A stretch of DNA of 9,756 nucleotides, from contig JAKLLJ010000105.1 in assembly GCA_023150215.1 (NCBI GenBank), positions 1-9,756 of the forward strand, read 5' to 3'. This document shows positions 1-5,806 of this stretch, one piece after another. Each line of letters opens with the position of its first letter. The first letter of the stretch is position 1. A program made the translations under genes and the position numbers. This DNA is from Thauera sp. (GTDB lineage Bacteria; Pseudomonadota; Gammaproteobacteria; Burkholderiales; Rhodocyclaceae). The notes beneath the pieces were generated by a model. It was not told where the DNA came from. It ran no database searches and saw only the letters and a list, made by a program, of their open reading frames with translations.

Positions 1-123
1 CGCACGCTGCCCGAGATCATCCAGGAGATGCTCGTCGCCACGACCTCCGAGCGCCAGGGCCGGGCCATCGACCAGGACCAGGCCGGGAGCATGGAGAAGA
101 AGAAGCAGGAGGGCTACTTCTGA
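1..123 (+). CDS. cysD: Sulfate adenylyltransferase subunit 2, C-terminal end (partial)
   Basis: The window opens inside this gene; only the last 40 codons and the TGA stop (121-123) are present. The readable tail runs from RTLPEIIQEM through a Gln/Asp-rich stretch to the ending SMEKKKQEGYF, the highly conserved C-terminus of CysD. CysD is the catalytic small subunit of ATP sulfurylase. With the GTPase CysN it makes adenosine 5'-phosphosulfate (APS) from ATP and sulfate in the cytoplasm, the first step of sulfate assimilation. The stop overlaps the cysNC start by one base (TGATG), and an AGGAGGG ribosome-binding site for cysNC (107-113) lies inside this reading frame. The two genes are therefore almost certainly co-transcribed and translationally coupled. 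Identity rests on the tail and on the neighbour. Confidence 0.93.
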   Translation, partial: RTLPEIIQEMLVATTSERQGRAIDQDQAGSMEKKKQEGYF

Positions 124-2066
124 TGGCCGCCGGCGAGCACCTGTCGGGCCGGCCGGCCGGGACCACGGCAGCCGACGTCGAAGCCTACCTGGCACGGCAC
201 CGGCAGAAGAGCCTGCTGCGCTTCATCACCTGCGGCAGCGTGGACGACGGCAAGAGCACGCTGATCGGGCGCCTGCTCTACGAGTCGAAGATGCTCTTCG
301 AGGACCAGCTCGCCGCGGTCGAGGCCGACTCGAAGAAGTACGGCACCCAGGGCGAGGCGATCGACTTCGCGCTGCTGGTCGATGGCCTGGCCGCCGAGCG
401 CGAGCAGGGCATCACGATCGACGTCGCGTATCGCTTCTTCTCCACCGACAAGCGCAAGTTCATCGTCGCCGACACCCCAGGCCACGAGCAGTACACCCGC
501 AACATGGTCACCGGGGCCTCGACCGCGGACGTCGCGGTGGTGATGGTCGATGCACGCAAGGGCGTGCTCACGCAAACCCGCCGCCACAGCTACCTGGTGA
601 ACCTGCTCGGCATCCGCCGCATCGTGGTGGCGATCAACAAGATGGACCTCGTCGGCTACGCCGAGAACGTCTTCCGCCGCATCGTCGAGGACTACTCGGC
701 CTTCGCCCGCCAGCTTGGCATCGAGGACGTCTGCTTCATCCCGATGTCCGCGTTCAAGGGCGACAACATCACCGAGCCGAGCGCCGCCATGCCCTGGTAC
801 CACGGCGCCACGCTGATGGGCTATCTCGAGACCGTGGAGGTCGACGAGTCGGTGATGCAACTCGCCCCGTTCCGCCTGCCGGTGCAGTGGGTGAACCGTC
901 CGAACCTCGATTTCCGCGGCTTCGCCGGCACCATCGCCGGCGGCGCGATCCGCCCGGGCGACCGCGTGCGCGTGCAGCCCTCGGGGCGCGAGAGCACGGT
1001 GGCGCGCATCGTCACCCGCGACGGCGACCTGGCGCAGGCGGTGGCCGGGCAGTCGATCACGATCACGCTCGCCGACGAGATCGACATCTCGCGCGGCGAC
1101 GTGATCTCGACCGTGGCGGCGCCGGCCGAGATCGCCGACCAGTTCGAATGCACGATCGTGTGGATGCACGACGAGCCGATGTTCGCCGGCCGCCCCTACC
1201 TGCTCAAGATCGGCACGCGCACGGTGAGTGCGACCGTCACCGACATCAAGTACCAGGTCAATGTGAATACCCTCGAGCACGCCGCGGCGAAGACGCTCGA
1301 GCTCAACGCGATCGGCGTGTGCAACCTCGGCCTCGATCGCGCGATTGCCTTCGACCCCTACCGCGTCAATCGCGACACCGGCGGCTTCATCCTCATCGAC
1401 CGCCTCACCAACAACACGGTCGGCGCCGGCCTGCTGCACTTCGCGCTGCGCCGCGCGCACAACATCCACATGCAGCACGTCGATGTGGACAAGGCCGCGC
1501 GGGCCGCAATCAAGCACCAGAAGGGCTGCGTGCTGTGGCTCACCGGGCTGTCGGGCGCCGGCAAGTCATCGATCGGCAACCTGGTCGAGAAGAGGCTGCA
1601 TGCGCTCGGCCATCACACCTACCTGCTCGATGGCGACAACGTGCGCCACGGCCTCAACAAGGACCTCGGCTTCACCGACGCGGACCGGGTGGAGAACATC
1701 CGCCGCGTCGCCGAGGTCGCCAAGCTGATGGTCGATGCCGGCTTGATCGTGCTCACCGCCTTCATCTCGCCCTTCCGCTCCGAGCGCAGGATGGCGCGCA
1801 ACCTGGTCGAGGGCGACGAGTTCGTCGAGATCTTCGTCGACACGCCGCTCGAGGTCGCCGAGCAGCGCGACGTCAAGGGCCTGTACCGCAAGGCGCGGCG
1901 CGGCGACCTGAAGAACTTCACCGGCATCGACTCGCCTTACGAAGCGCCCGAGACGCCGGAGATCCACATCGAGGCCGCGCGCTGCACGGTGGAGCAGGCC
2001 GCCGGCCAGGTGCTCGACTACCTGACGCGCAGCGGCCTGATCGAGTCCGGCGGCCGGCCCGGCTGA
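123..2066 (+). CDS. cysNC: Bifunctional sulfate adenylyltransferase subunit 1 / adenylylsulfate kinase
   Basis: A 647-residue fusion protein that activates sulfate in the cytoplasm. The N-terminal part (about 30-450) is CysN, an elongation-factor-like GTPase that drives ATP sulfurylation with CysD. Visible motifs are the P loop GSVDDGKST (38-46), DTPGH (117-121) and NKMD (172-175), followed by beta-barrel domains. The C-terminal part (about 466-640) is APS kinase (CysC), which phosphorylates APS to PAPS. Its motifs are Walker A GLSGAGKS (475-482), DGDNVRHGLN (503-512), the FISPFRSER loop (547-555) and the family's KARRGDLKNFTGIDSPYE block near the end. Walker A reads GKSS where GKST is commoner, a mild change. 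The ATG at 123 has AGGAGGG at 107-113 and overlaps the cysD stop, so the start is secure. Length fits full-length CysN/C fusions. The gene is followed by REP-like palindromes and no other cys gene. Confidence 0.97.
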   Translation: MAAGEHLSGRPAGTTAADVEAYLARHRQKSLLRFITCGSVDDGKSTLIGRLLYESKMLFEDQLAAVEADSKKYGTQGEAIDFALLVDGLAAEREQGITIDVAYRFFSTDKRKFIVADTPGHEQYTRNMVTGASTADVAVVMVDARKGVLTQTRRHSYLVNLLGIRRIVVAINKMDLVGYAENVFRRIVEDYSAFARQLGIEDVCFIPMSAFKGDNITEPSAAMPWYHGATLMGYLETVEVDESVMQLAPFRLPVQWVNRPNLDFRGFAGTIAGGAIRPGDRVRVQPSGRESTVARIVTRDGDLAQAVAGQSITITLADEIDISRGDVISTVAAPAEIADQFECTIVWMHDEPMFAGRPYLLKIGTRTVSATVTDIKYQVNVNTLEHAAAKTLELNAIGVCNLGLDRAIAFDPYRVNRDTGGFILIDRLTNNTVGAGLLHFALRRAHNIHMQHVDVDKAARAAIKHQKGCVLWLTGLSGAGKSSIGNLVEKRLHALGHHTYLLDGDNVRHGLNKDLGFTDADRVENIRRVAEVAKLMVDAGLIVLTAFISPFRSERRMARNLVEGDEFVEIFVDTPLEVAEQRDVKGLYRKARRGDLKNFTGIDSPYEAPETPEIHIEAARCTVEQAAGQVLDYLTRSGLIESGGRPG

Positions 2067-2081
2067 TCGCGTCGCAAGCGG

Positions 2082-2106
2082 TTCGCGGCTGCCGCCGCTC
2101 CTACAG
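2082..2106 (-). repeat. REP-like palindromic unit 1
   Basis: A 25-nt unit lying 15 bases after the cysNC stop. On the minus strand it begins CTGTAGGAGCGGC. The sequence can form a hairpin with 5-bp stem GCGGC/GCCGC and a 4-nt loop, preceded by GTAG. This is the general layout of REP elements in pseudomonads and xanthomonads, where GTAG plus hairpin is the target of RAYT transposases. It is the exact reverse complement of unit 2 (2188-2212). No RAYT gene is present in the window. It could also act in mRNA 3'-end protection or termination for cysNC, which is inference. Confidence 0.8.
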
Positions 2107-2109
2107 GAA

Positions 2110-2135
2110 CCACCGACGGCGATCGCCGTCGGTGG
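2110..2135. repeat. 26-nt perfect palindrome
   Basis: Two 13-base halves are exact reverse complements (left half CCACCGACGGCGA), centred between 2122 and 2123 on GGCGATCGCC with no loop. It lies between the inverted REP-like units 1 and 2 and overlaps the first copy of the 18-bp tandem repeat. As DNA it could extrude a cruciform or bind a dimeric protein. No known operator is recognised, and the symmetry may partly follow from the tandem repeat unit itself. Confidence 0.8.
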
Positions 2136-2178
2136 GGCGATCGCCGTCGATGCGACGATCGCCGTCGGTGGGGCGATC
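2121..2178. repeat. 18-bp tandem repeat, three copies
   Basis: Copies start at 2121, 2139 and 2157, with a few bases of a fourth at 2175. The unit is GATCGCCGTCGGTGGGGC. Copies 1 and 3 are identical, and copy 2 differs only in its second half (GATGCGAC instead of GGTGGGGC). All three begin with the same 11 bases, GATCGCCGTCG. The array fills most of the 81 bases between inverted REP-like units 1 and 2. Such short arrays vary in copy number by slippage. Confidence 0.85.
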
Positions 2179-2187
2179 ATCGCTGCG

Positions 2188-2212
2188 CTGTAGGAGCGGC
2201 GGCAGCCGCGAA
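2188..2212 (+). repeat. REP-like palindromic unit 2
   Basis: A 25-nt unit starting CTGTAGGAGCGGC, with the same 5-bp GCGGC/GCCGC stem and GGCA loop as unit 1 but on the opposite strand. Units 1 and 2 are exact inverted copies with 81 bases between them, so the pair could form a large stem enclosing the tandem repeat. The head-to-head pairing resembles the BIME arrangement of REP elements. Confidence 0.8.
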
Positions 2213-2259
2213 CAGGGCGTGGTGGCGATCGGCGTGTGCTTGGGAGCTTTACCGCCGCA

Positions 2260-2284
2260 TTCGCGCCTGCCGGCGCTCCTACAG
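2260..2284 (-). repeat. REP-like palindromic unit 3 with compensatory changes
   Basis: This unit aligns base for base with unit 1 except at positions 7 (G to C) and 14 (C to G). These two bases face each other in the predicted hairpin stem (GCGGC/GCCGC becomes GCGCC/GGCGC), so pairing is kept. The GTAG-side sequence (CTCCTACAG as written on the plus strand) is unchanged. It pairs in inverted orientation with unit 4. Confidence 0.72.
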
Positions 2285-2308
2285 AAAACCGCCGCGTGTG
2301 TGGAGCGA

Positions 2309-2332
2309 TGTAGGAGCGGCGGAAGCCGCGAG
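2309..2332 (+). repeat. REP-like palindromic unit 4
   Basis: The sequence starts TGTAGGAGCGGC and keeps the intact GCGGC/GCCGC stem. The loop reads GGAA rather than GGCA, so the change sits in the loop and leaves the stem unaffected. It is inverted relative to unit 3, 24 bases away, and lies about 75 bases upstream of the copA promoter. Confidence 0.75.
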
Positions 2333-2407
2333 CCTTTGCAGCCGACCCGCCGCGCCCTTCGACCCTCAAAACACCTCGCCACCTCGGGGGCTCGGTCGCG
2401 CGCGCCG

Positions 2408-2438
2408 TTGACCTTCCTATCTTGGCAAGGTTTACAGT
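2408..2438 (+). promoter_or_regulatory. MerR/CueR-type promoter and operator of copA
   Basis: A -35 box TTGACC (2408-2413) and a -10 box TACAGT (2433-2438) are separated by 19 bp. This overlong spacer is the hallmark of promoters activated by MerR-family proteins. Inside it lies a dyad, ACCTTCC (2411-2417) and GCAAGGT (2425-2431), matching at six of seven positions and centred at 2421. The layout closely resembles the E. coli copA promoter bound by CueR. A cueR-like gene follows copA, which supports the assignment. Transcription should start near 2445, giving a leader of about 30 bases with GAGGAG at 2461-2466 ahead of the copA ATG. Confidence 0.85.
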
Positions 2439-2473
2439 GCATTCCATCCCGGACTTCCGCGAGGAGCTGCACC

Positions 2474-5077
2474 ATGAACGCCCCCACATCCACCGCTGCA
2501 ACCGATACCGTTCGCACGCTCAACATCGCCGGCATGACCTGCGCCTCGTGCGTGGCCCACGTCGAGCGTGCCCTGATGAAGGTCGAAGGCGTCCAGGCGG
2601 CGAGCGTCAACCTCGCCACCGAGACCGCCACAGTGACCGCGCCCGCCACGGTGCCCTTGTCGGCGCTGATCGACGCGGTCGCCAAGGCTGGCTATGAAGT
2701 TCGGCGCGACACGCTCGAGCTCGACATCGAGGGCATGAGCTGCGCCGCCTGTGTCGGCCGCGTCGAGAAGGTGCTGCAGCGCGTGCCGGGCGTGGTGAGC
2801 GCGAACGTGAACCTGGCCGCGCGCCGCGCCCATGTGGAACTCGCCGGCAGCGTGCCGACCGCGGCGCTGGTTGCGGCAGTGCAGAAGGCCGGCTTCGGCG
2901 CGACGCCGGCCGCCGAGGTGAGCGAGGGCGCGCGCGAGGCCGATGCCGCCGCCGAGGAGACCGCGCTGCGGCGCGCGGTGTGGATCGCGGTGGCGCTGAC
3001 GCTGCCGGTGTTCGTGCTCGAGATGGGCTCGCACCTGATCCCGGGCATGCACGACTGGGTGATGGCGACGATCGGCCACCGCACGAGCTGGCTGCTGCAG
3101 TTCGTGCTCACCAGCGCGGTGATGTTCGGCCCCGGGCTGCGCTTCTTCCGCAAGGGCGTGCCCGCGCTGCTGCGCGGTGCGCCGGACATGAACGCGCTGG
3201 TGGCGATGGGCACCGCGGCGGCCTGGGGCTATTCGGTGCTGGCCTTGTTCGCGCCCGCGCTGCTGCCGGCGGGCACGGTCAATGTGTATTTCGAGGCCGC
3301 GGCGGTGATCATCACCCTGATCCTGATCGGGCGGCTGCTCGAAGCGCGTGCGCGCGGCAAGACCAGCGATGCGATTCGCCGCCTGATGCGCATCCAGCCG
3401 CGCACCGCGCGCGTGCGCCGCGGCGCCGAGGGGGTGGAGATCCCGATCGGCGAGGTCGTGGTGGGCGACGTGGTCGAGGTGCGCCCGGGCGAGAAGGTGC
3501 CGGTGGACGGCGTCGTGCTGGAAGGCCACTCGGTGGTCGACGAGTCGATGATCACCGGCGAGTCGGTGCCGGTGGAGAAAGGCGTCGGCGCGACCGTGGT
3601 CGGCGGCACGCTCAACACCCGCGGCGCCTTCGCCTTCCGCGCCACCCGCGTCGGCGCCGACACCGTGCTCGCGCAGATCGTGCGCATGGTCGAGACCGCG
3701 CAGGGCGCCAAACTGCCGATCCAGGCGCTGGTGGACAAGGTGACGATGGTGTTCGTGCCGGTGGTGATGGGCGTGGCGGCGCTCACCTTCCTCGCCTGGC
3801 TGGTGTTCGGCGCGGCCTGGCTGGCGGAGGATGTCCCGGCGCTGAGCTTCGCGCTGGTCAACGCGGTGGCGGTGCTGATCGTCGCCTGCCCGTGCGCGAT
3901 GGGGCTGGCGACGCCGACCTCGATCATGGTCGCCACCGGGCGCGCCGCGCAGATGGGCGTGCTGTTCCGCAAGGGCGACGCGCTGCAGCTGCTGCGCGAC
4001 GCCGAGGTGGTGGCGGTGGACAAGACCGGCACGCTCACCGTGGGCAAGCCGCAGCTCACCGACCTGGTGGTCGCCGACGGCATCAAACGCGCCGAGGTGC
4101 TGGCGCTGGTGGCCGCGGTCGAGCGCCGCTCCGAGCATCCGATCGCCGAGGCCATCGTCGCCGCCGCACGCGCCGAAGGGCTGGCGCTGGACGAGGCGGA
4201 AGGGTTCGAGGCCGACGCCGGCCATGGTGTGAGCGCAACGGTGGCGGGCCGACGGGTGGCGGTCGGCGCAGACCGCCTGATGCGTCGGCTTGACCTGGAG
4301 GTGGGCGAATTCGCCGCCACCGCCGCGCGCCTTGGTGACGAGGGCAAGTCGCCGCTCTACGCCGCGATCGACGGCCGCCTGGCGGCGATCATCGCGGTCG
4401 CCGATCCGCTCAAGCCGAGCTCGGCGGCGGCGGTGAAGGCGCTGCACGACTTGGGCCTGAAGGTGGCGATGATCACCGGCGACAACGAACGCACCGCGCG
4501 CGCCATCGCCCGCCAGGCCGGCATCGACGAGGTGATCGCGGAAGTGCTGCCGGATGGCAAGGTGGTGGCGCTGCGCAGGCTGGCGGAGGGAGGCGGCTTC
4601 GGCGGCGCATCGACCGGCGTGGCGTCGGGCTTTGCGGGCTCGGTCCAGTCGATGTCCGGCACTGCCGGGGCGGCGGGATCGGCGGGCGCAGGCGCGCGTC
4701 GCCGCGTCGCCTTCGTCGGCGACGGCATCAACGATGCGCCGGCGCTCGCCGAGGCCGATGTCGGCATCGCGATCGGCACCGGCACCGACGTCGCAATCGA
4801 GAGCGCCGACGTGGTGCTGATGTCGGGCGACCTGATGGGCGTGCCGCGCGCGATCGCGCTGTCGCGGGCGACGATGCGCAACATCCGGCAGAACCTGTTC
4901 TGGGCCTTCGCCTACAACAGCGCGCTCATCCCGCTCGCCGCGGGGATGTTCTACCCGGCCTTCGGCGCGCTGCTGTCGCCGGTGTTCGCGGCGGCGGCGA
5001 TGTCGATGTCGAGCGTGTTCGTGCTCGGCAATGCGCTGCGCCTGCGCCGCTTTGGCGCGGGGGCGGTGCAGGCATAG
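2474..5077 (+). CDS. copA: Copper-exporting P1B-type ATPase CopA
   Basis: An 867-residue inner-membrane pump that exports cytoplasmic Cu(I) using ATP. It carries two N-terminal heavy-metal-binding domains with GMTCASC (20-26) and GMSCAAC (87-93), then about eight membrane segments. Further motifs are the A-domain TGES (361-364), metal-site CPC (472-474), phosphorylated-aspartate DKTGT (516-520), SEHP (553-556), TGDN (668-671) and GDGIND (749-754). YN (814-815) and MSMSS (843-847) in the last two helices fit the Cu(I) subgroup. The start at 2474 is preceded by GAGGAG (2461-2466) and the CueR-type promoter; the open frame extends upstream only as a shadow of cysNC. One oddity is an insertion of about 35 residues rich in Gly, Ala and Ser (about 706-741), placed between the usual LPDGK segment and VGDGIND in the P domain. 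All catalytic motifs are intact, so the protein is expected to work. Confidence 0.96.
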   Translation: MNAPTSTAATDTVRTLNIAGMTCASCVAHVERALMKVEGVQAASVNLATETATVTAPATVPLSALIDAVAKAGYEVRRDTLELDIEGMSCAACVGRVEKVLQRVPGVVSANVNLAARRAHVELAGSVPTAALVAAVQKAGFGATPAAEVSEGAREADAAAEETALRRAVWIAVALTLPVFVLEMGSHLIPGMHDWVMATIGHRTSWLLQFVLTSAVMFGPGLRFFRKGVPALLRGAPDMNALVAMGTAAAWGYSVLALFAPALLPAGTVNVYFEAAAVIITLILIGRLLEARARGKTSDAIRRLMRIQPRTARVRRGAEGVEIPIGEVVVGDVVEVRPGEKVPVDGVVLEGHSVVDESMITGESVPVEKGVGATVVGGTLNTRGAFAFRATRVGADTVLAQIVRMVETAQGAKLPIQALVDKVTMVFVPVVMGVAALTFLAWLVFGAAWLAEDVPALSFALVNAVAVLIVACPCAMGLATPTSIMVATGRAAQMGVLFRKGDALQLLRDAEVVAVDKTGTLTVGKPQLTDLVVADGIKRAEVLALVAAVERRSEHPIAEAIVAAARAEGLALDEAEGFEADAGHGVSATVAGRRVAVGADRLMRRLDLEVGEFAATAARLGDEGKSPLYAAIDGRLAAIIAVADPLKPSSAAAVKALHDLGLKVAMITGDNERTARAIARQAGIDEVIAEVLPDGKVVALRRLAEGGGFGGASTGVASGFAGSVQSMSGTAGAAGSAGAGARRRVAFVGDGINDAPALAEADVGIAIGTGTDVAIESADVVLMSGDLMGVPRAIALSRATMRNIRQNLFWAFAYNSALIPLAAGMFYPAFGALLSPVFAAAAMSMSSVFVLGNALRLRRFGAGAVQA

Positions 5078-5118
5078 CGGTGGCGCGCGGGTCTGCCGAT
5101 CTGCGCAGGCGGCAAGGG

Positions 5119-5142
5119 TTCGCGGCTTCCGCCGCTCCTACA
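5119..5142 (-). repeat. REP-like palindromic unit 5
   Basis: Found 42 bases after the copA stop. It has the same stem as unit 1 (GCGGC/GCCGC) but the loop reads TTCC on the plus strand, so the change is again confined to the loop. As the first hairpin after copA it could stabilise or end the copA transcript, but no T-run follows, so it is not a typical intrinsic terminator. Confidence 0.75.
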
Positions 5143-5171
5143 CCCCCGCCCAGGGCGCTACGAGCGCGCCA

Positions 5172-5204
5172 CCGGTTCCGGTAGGAGCGGCGGCAGCCGC
5201 GAGC
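5172..5204 (+). repeat. REP-like unit 6 within a 33-nt direct repeat
   Basis: The REP-like core at 5181-5203 (GTAGGAGCGGC, then GGCA, then the closing arm) is preceded by CCGGTTCCG. The whole 33 bases recur exactly at 5231-5263, a 59-bp period. Copies this exact beyond the hairpin suggest a recent local duplication. Confidence 0.8.
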
Positions 5205-5230
5205 CTTTCCAGGCGCCACGAGCCTCGCCG

Positions 5231-5263
5231 CCGGTTCCGGTAGGAGCGGCGGCAGCCGCGAGC
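5231..5263 (+). repeat. REP-like unit 7, direct copy of unit 6
   Basis: The hairpin core is at 5240-5262. It is identical to 5172-5204 over 33 bases and lies in the same orientation. It ends 54 bases before the cueR start, so it sits in the leader of cueR if that gene is read through from copA. I see no convincing promoter and no second CueR-type dyad between copA and cueR (5078-5316). Confidence 0.8.
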
Positions 5264-5302
5264 TTTGACAGCGGCCCCGCGGCGAACGCATGCAATCTGA
5301 TG

Positions 5303-5308
5303 AGGAGG
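5303..5308 (+). promoter_or_regulatory. Ribosome-binding site of cueR
   Basis: AGGAGG lies 8 bases before the ATG at 5317 and 11 before the adjoining ATG at 5320. It rules against the in-frame ATG at 5290, which lies upstream of this site. The spacing slightly favours 5317. Confidence 0.75.
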
Positions 5309-5316
5309 ACGAGCAC

Positions 5317-5718
5317 ATGATGAACATCGGCAAGGCGGCCGCCGCTTCGGGCGTGTCGGCAAAGATGATCCGCTACTACGAGTCGATCGGCCTGCTGGCG
5401 GCGGCGCGGCGCACCGACGCGGGCTACCGCGCCTATAGCGACGAGGACGTGCATGTGCTGCGCTTCATCCGCCGCGCGCGCGATCTCGGTTTCGCGGTGG
5501 CGGGCATCGCCGAGCTGCTCGCGCTGTGGCGCGACCAGGGGCGGGCGAGCGCGGACGTGAAGCGTGTCGCGCTCGCACACGTCGCCGAGCTCGAACGCAA
5601 GATCGCGCAACTGCAGGGCATGGCCGATACGCTGCGCGCGCTTGCCGAGCACTGCCACGGCGACGCGCGCCCGGACTGCCCCATCCTCACCGACCTCGAT
5701 GCGGGCGGCGGGCGCTGA
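5317..5718 (+). CDS. cueR: Copper-responsive MerR-family regulator, CueR-like
   Basis: A 133-residue cytoplasmic DNA-binding activator (132 if started at the next ATG, 5320). It has an N-terminal winged helix (MNIGKAAAASGVSAKMIRYY, then TDAGYRAYSDEDVHVLRF), a dimerisation helix (about 80-110) and a C-terminal metal loop CHGDARPDC, with two Cys seven residues apart. Counted from the second Met, these are Cys112 and Cys120 and the SADVKR serine is Ser77. That is the same numbering as the Cu(I)/Ag(I)/Au(I) sensor E. coli CueR, and it marks a monovalent-metal sensor. It lacks the three-Cys pattern of MerR. It follows copA on the same strand, whose promoter carries a CueR-type dyad with a 19-bp spacer, so copA is the obvious target. 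No promoter of its own is evident, and read-through from copA would make a feedback loop. Confidence 0.93.
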   Translation: MMNIGKAAAASGVSAKMIRYYESIGLLAAARRTDAGYRAYSDEDVHVLRFIRRARDLGFAVAGIAELLALWRDQGRASADVKRVALAHVAELERKIAQLQGMADTLRALAEHCHGDARPDCPILTDLDAGGGR

Positions 5719-5751
5719 CCGGCATCAGGGAGGGTGACGGGGCGATGCCGG
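5719..5751 (+). terminator. Candidate hairpin after cueR
   Basis: A perfect 8-bp inverted repeat, CCGGCATC (5719-5726) and GATGCCGG (5744-5751), with a 17-base loop, begins directly after the cueR stop. No T-run follows, so this is only a possible factor-assisted stop or mRNA-stabilising hairpin between cueR and hflX. The rest of the 88-base gap shows no clear promoter for hflX. Confidence 0.35.
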
Positions 5752-5806
5752 GTAGTGGCGCGGCGGGTTACCATCCGACCCCCATCCCTCGATAGAAGCA
5801 CGCTGA

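Noticed and set aside
114..1517. Long open frame antisense to cysNC (467 residues)
   Set aside because: Shadow frame of a complete, motif-bearing CysNC, with no recognisable domain.
2119..2128. GGCGATCGCC as a HIP1-type cyanobacterial signal
   Set aside because: The octamer GCGATCGC appears here only as part of a local tandem repeat and palindrome, and the genes are clearly proteobacterial.
2082..2332. REP-like units as a CRISPR array
   Set aside because: Units alternate in orientation, spacing is irregular (24 to 81 bases), the interior holds tandem repeats rather than unique spacers, and no cas genes are near.
887..2473. Upstream extension of the copA reading frame, giving a 1396-residue protein
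   Set aside because: It is the out-of-frame shadow of cysNC followed by REP sequence, low-complexity and rich in Arg. The copA promoter, ribosome-binding site and family N-terminus place the start at 2474.
2432..4447. Long open frame antisense to copA (671 residues)
   Set aside because: The composition is dominated by His, Arg, Ala and Gly, typical of antisense frames in GC-rich genes. There are no motifs, and the opposite strand encodes a full CopA.
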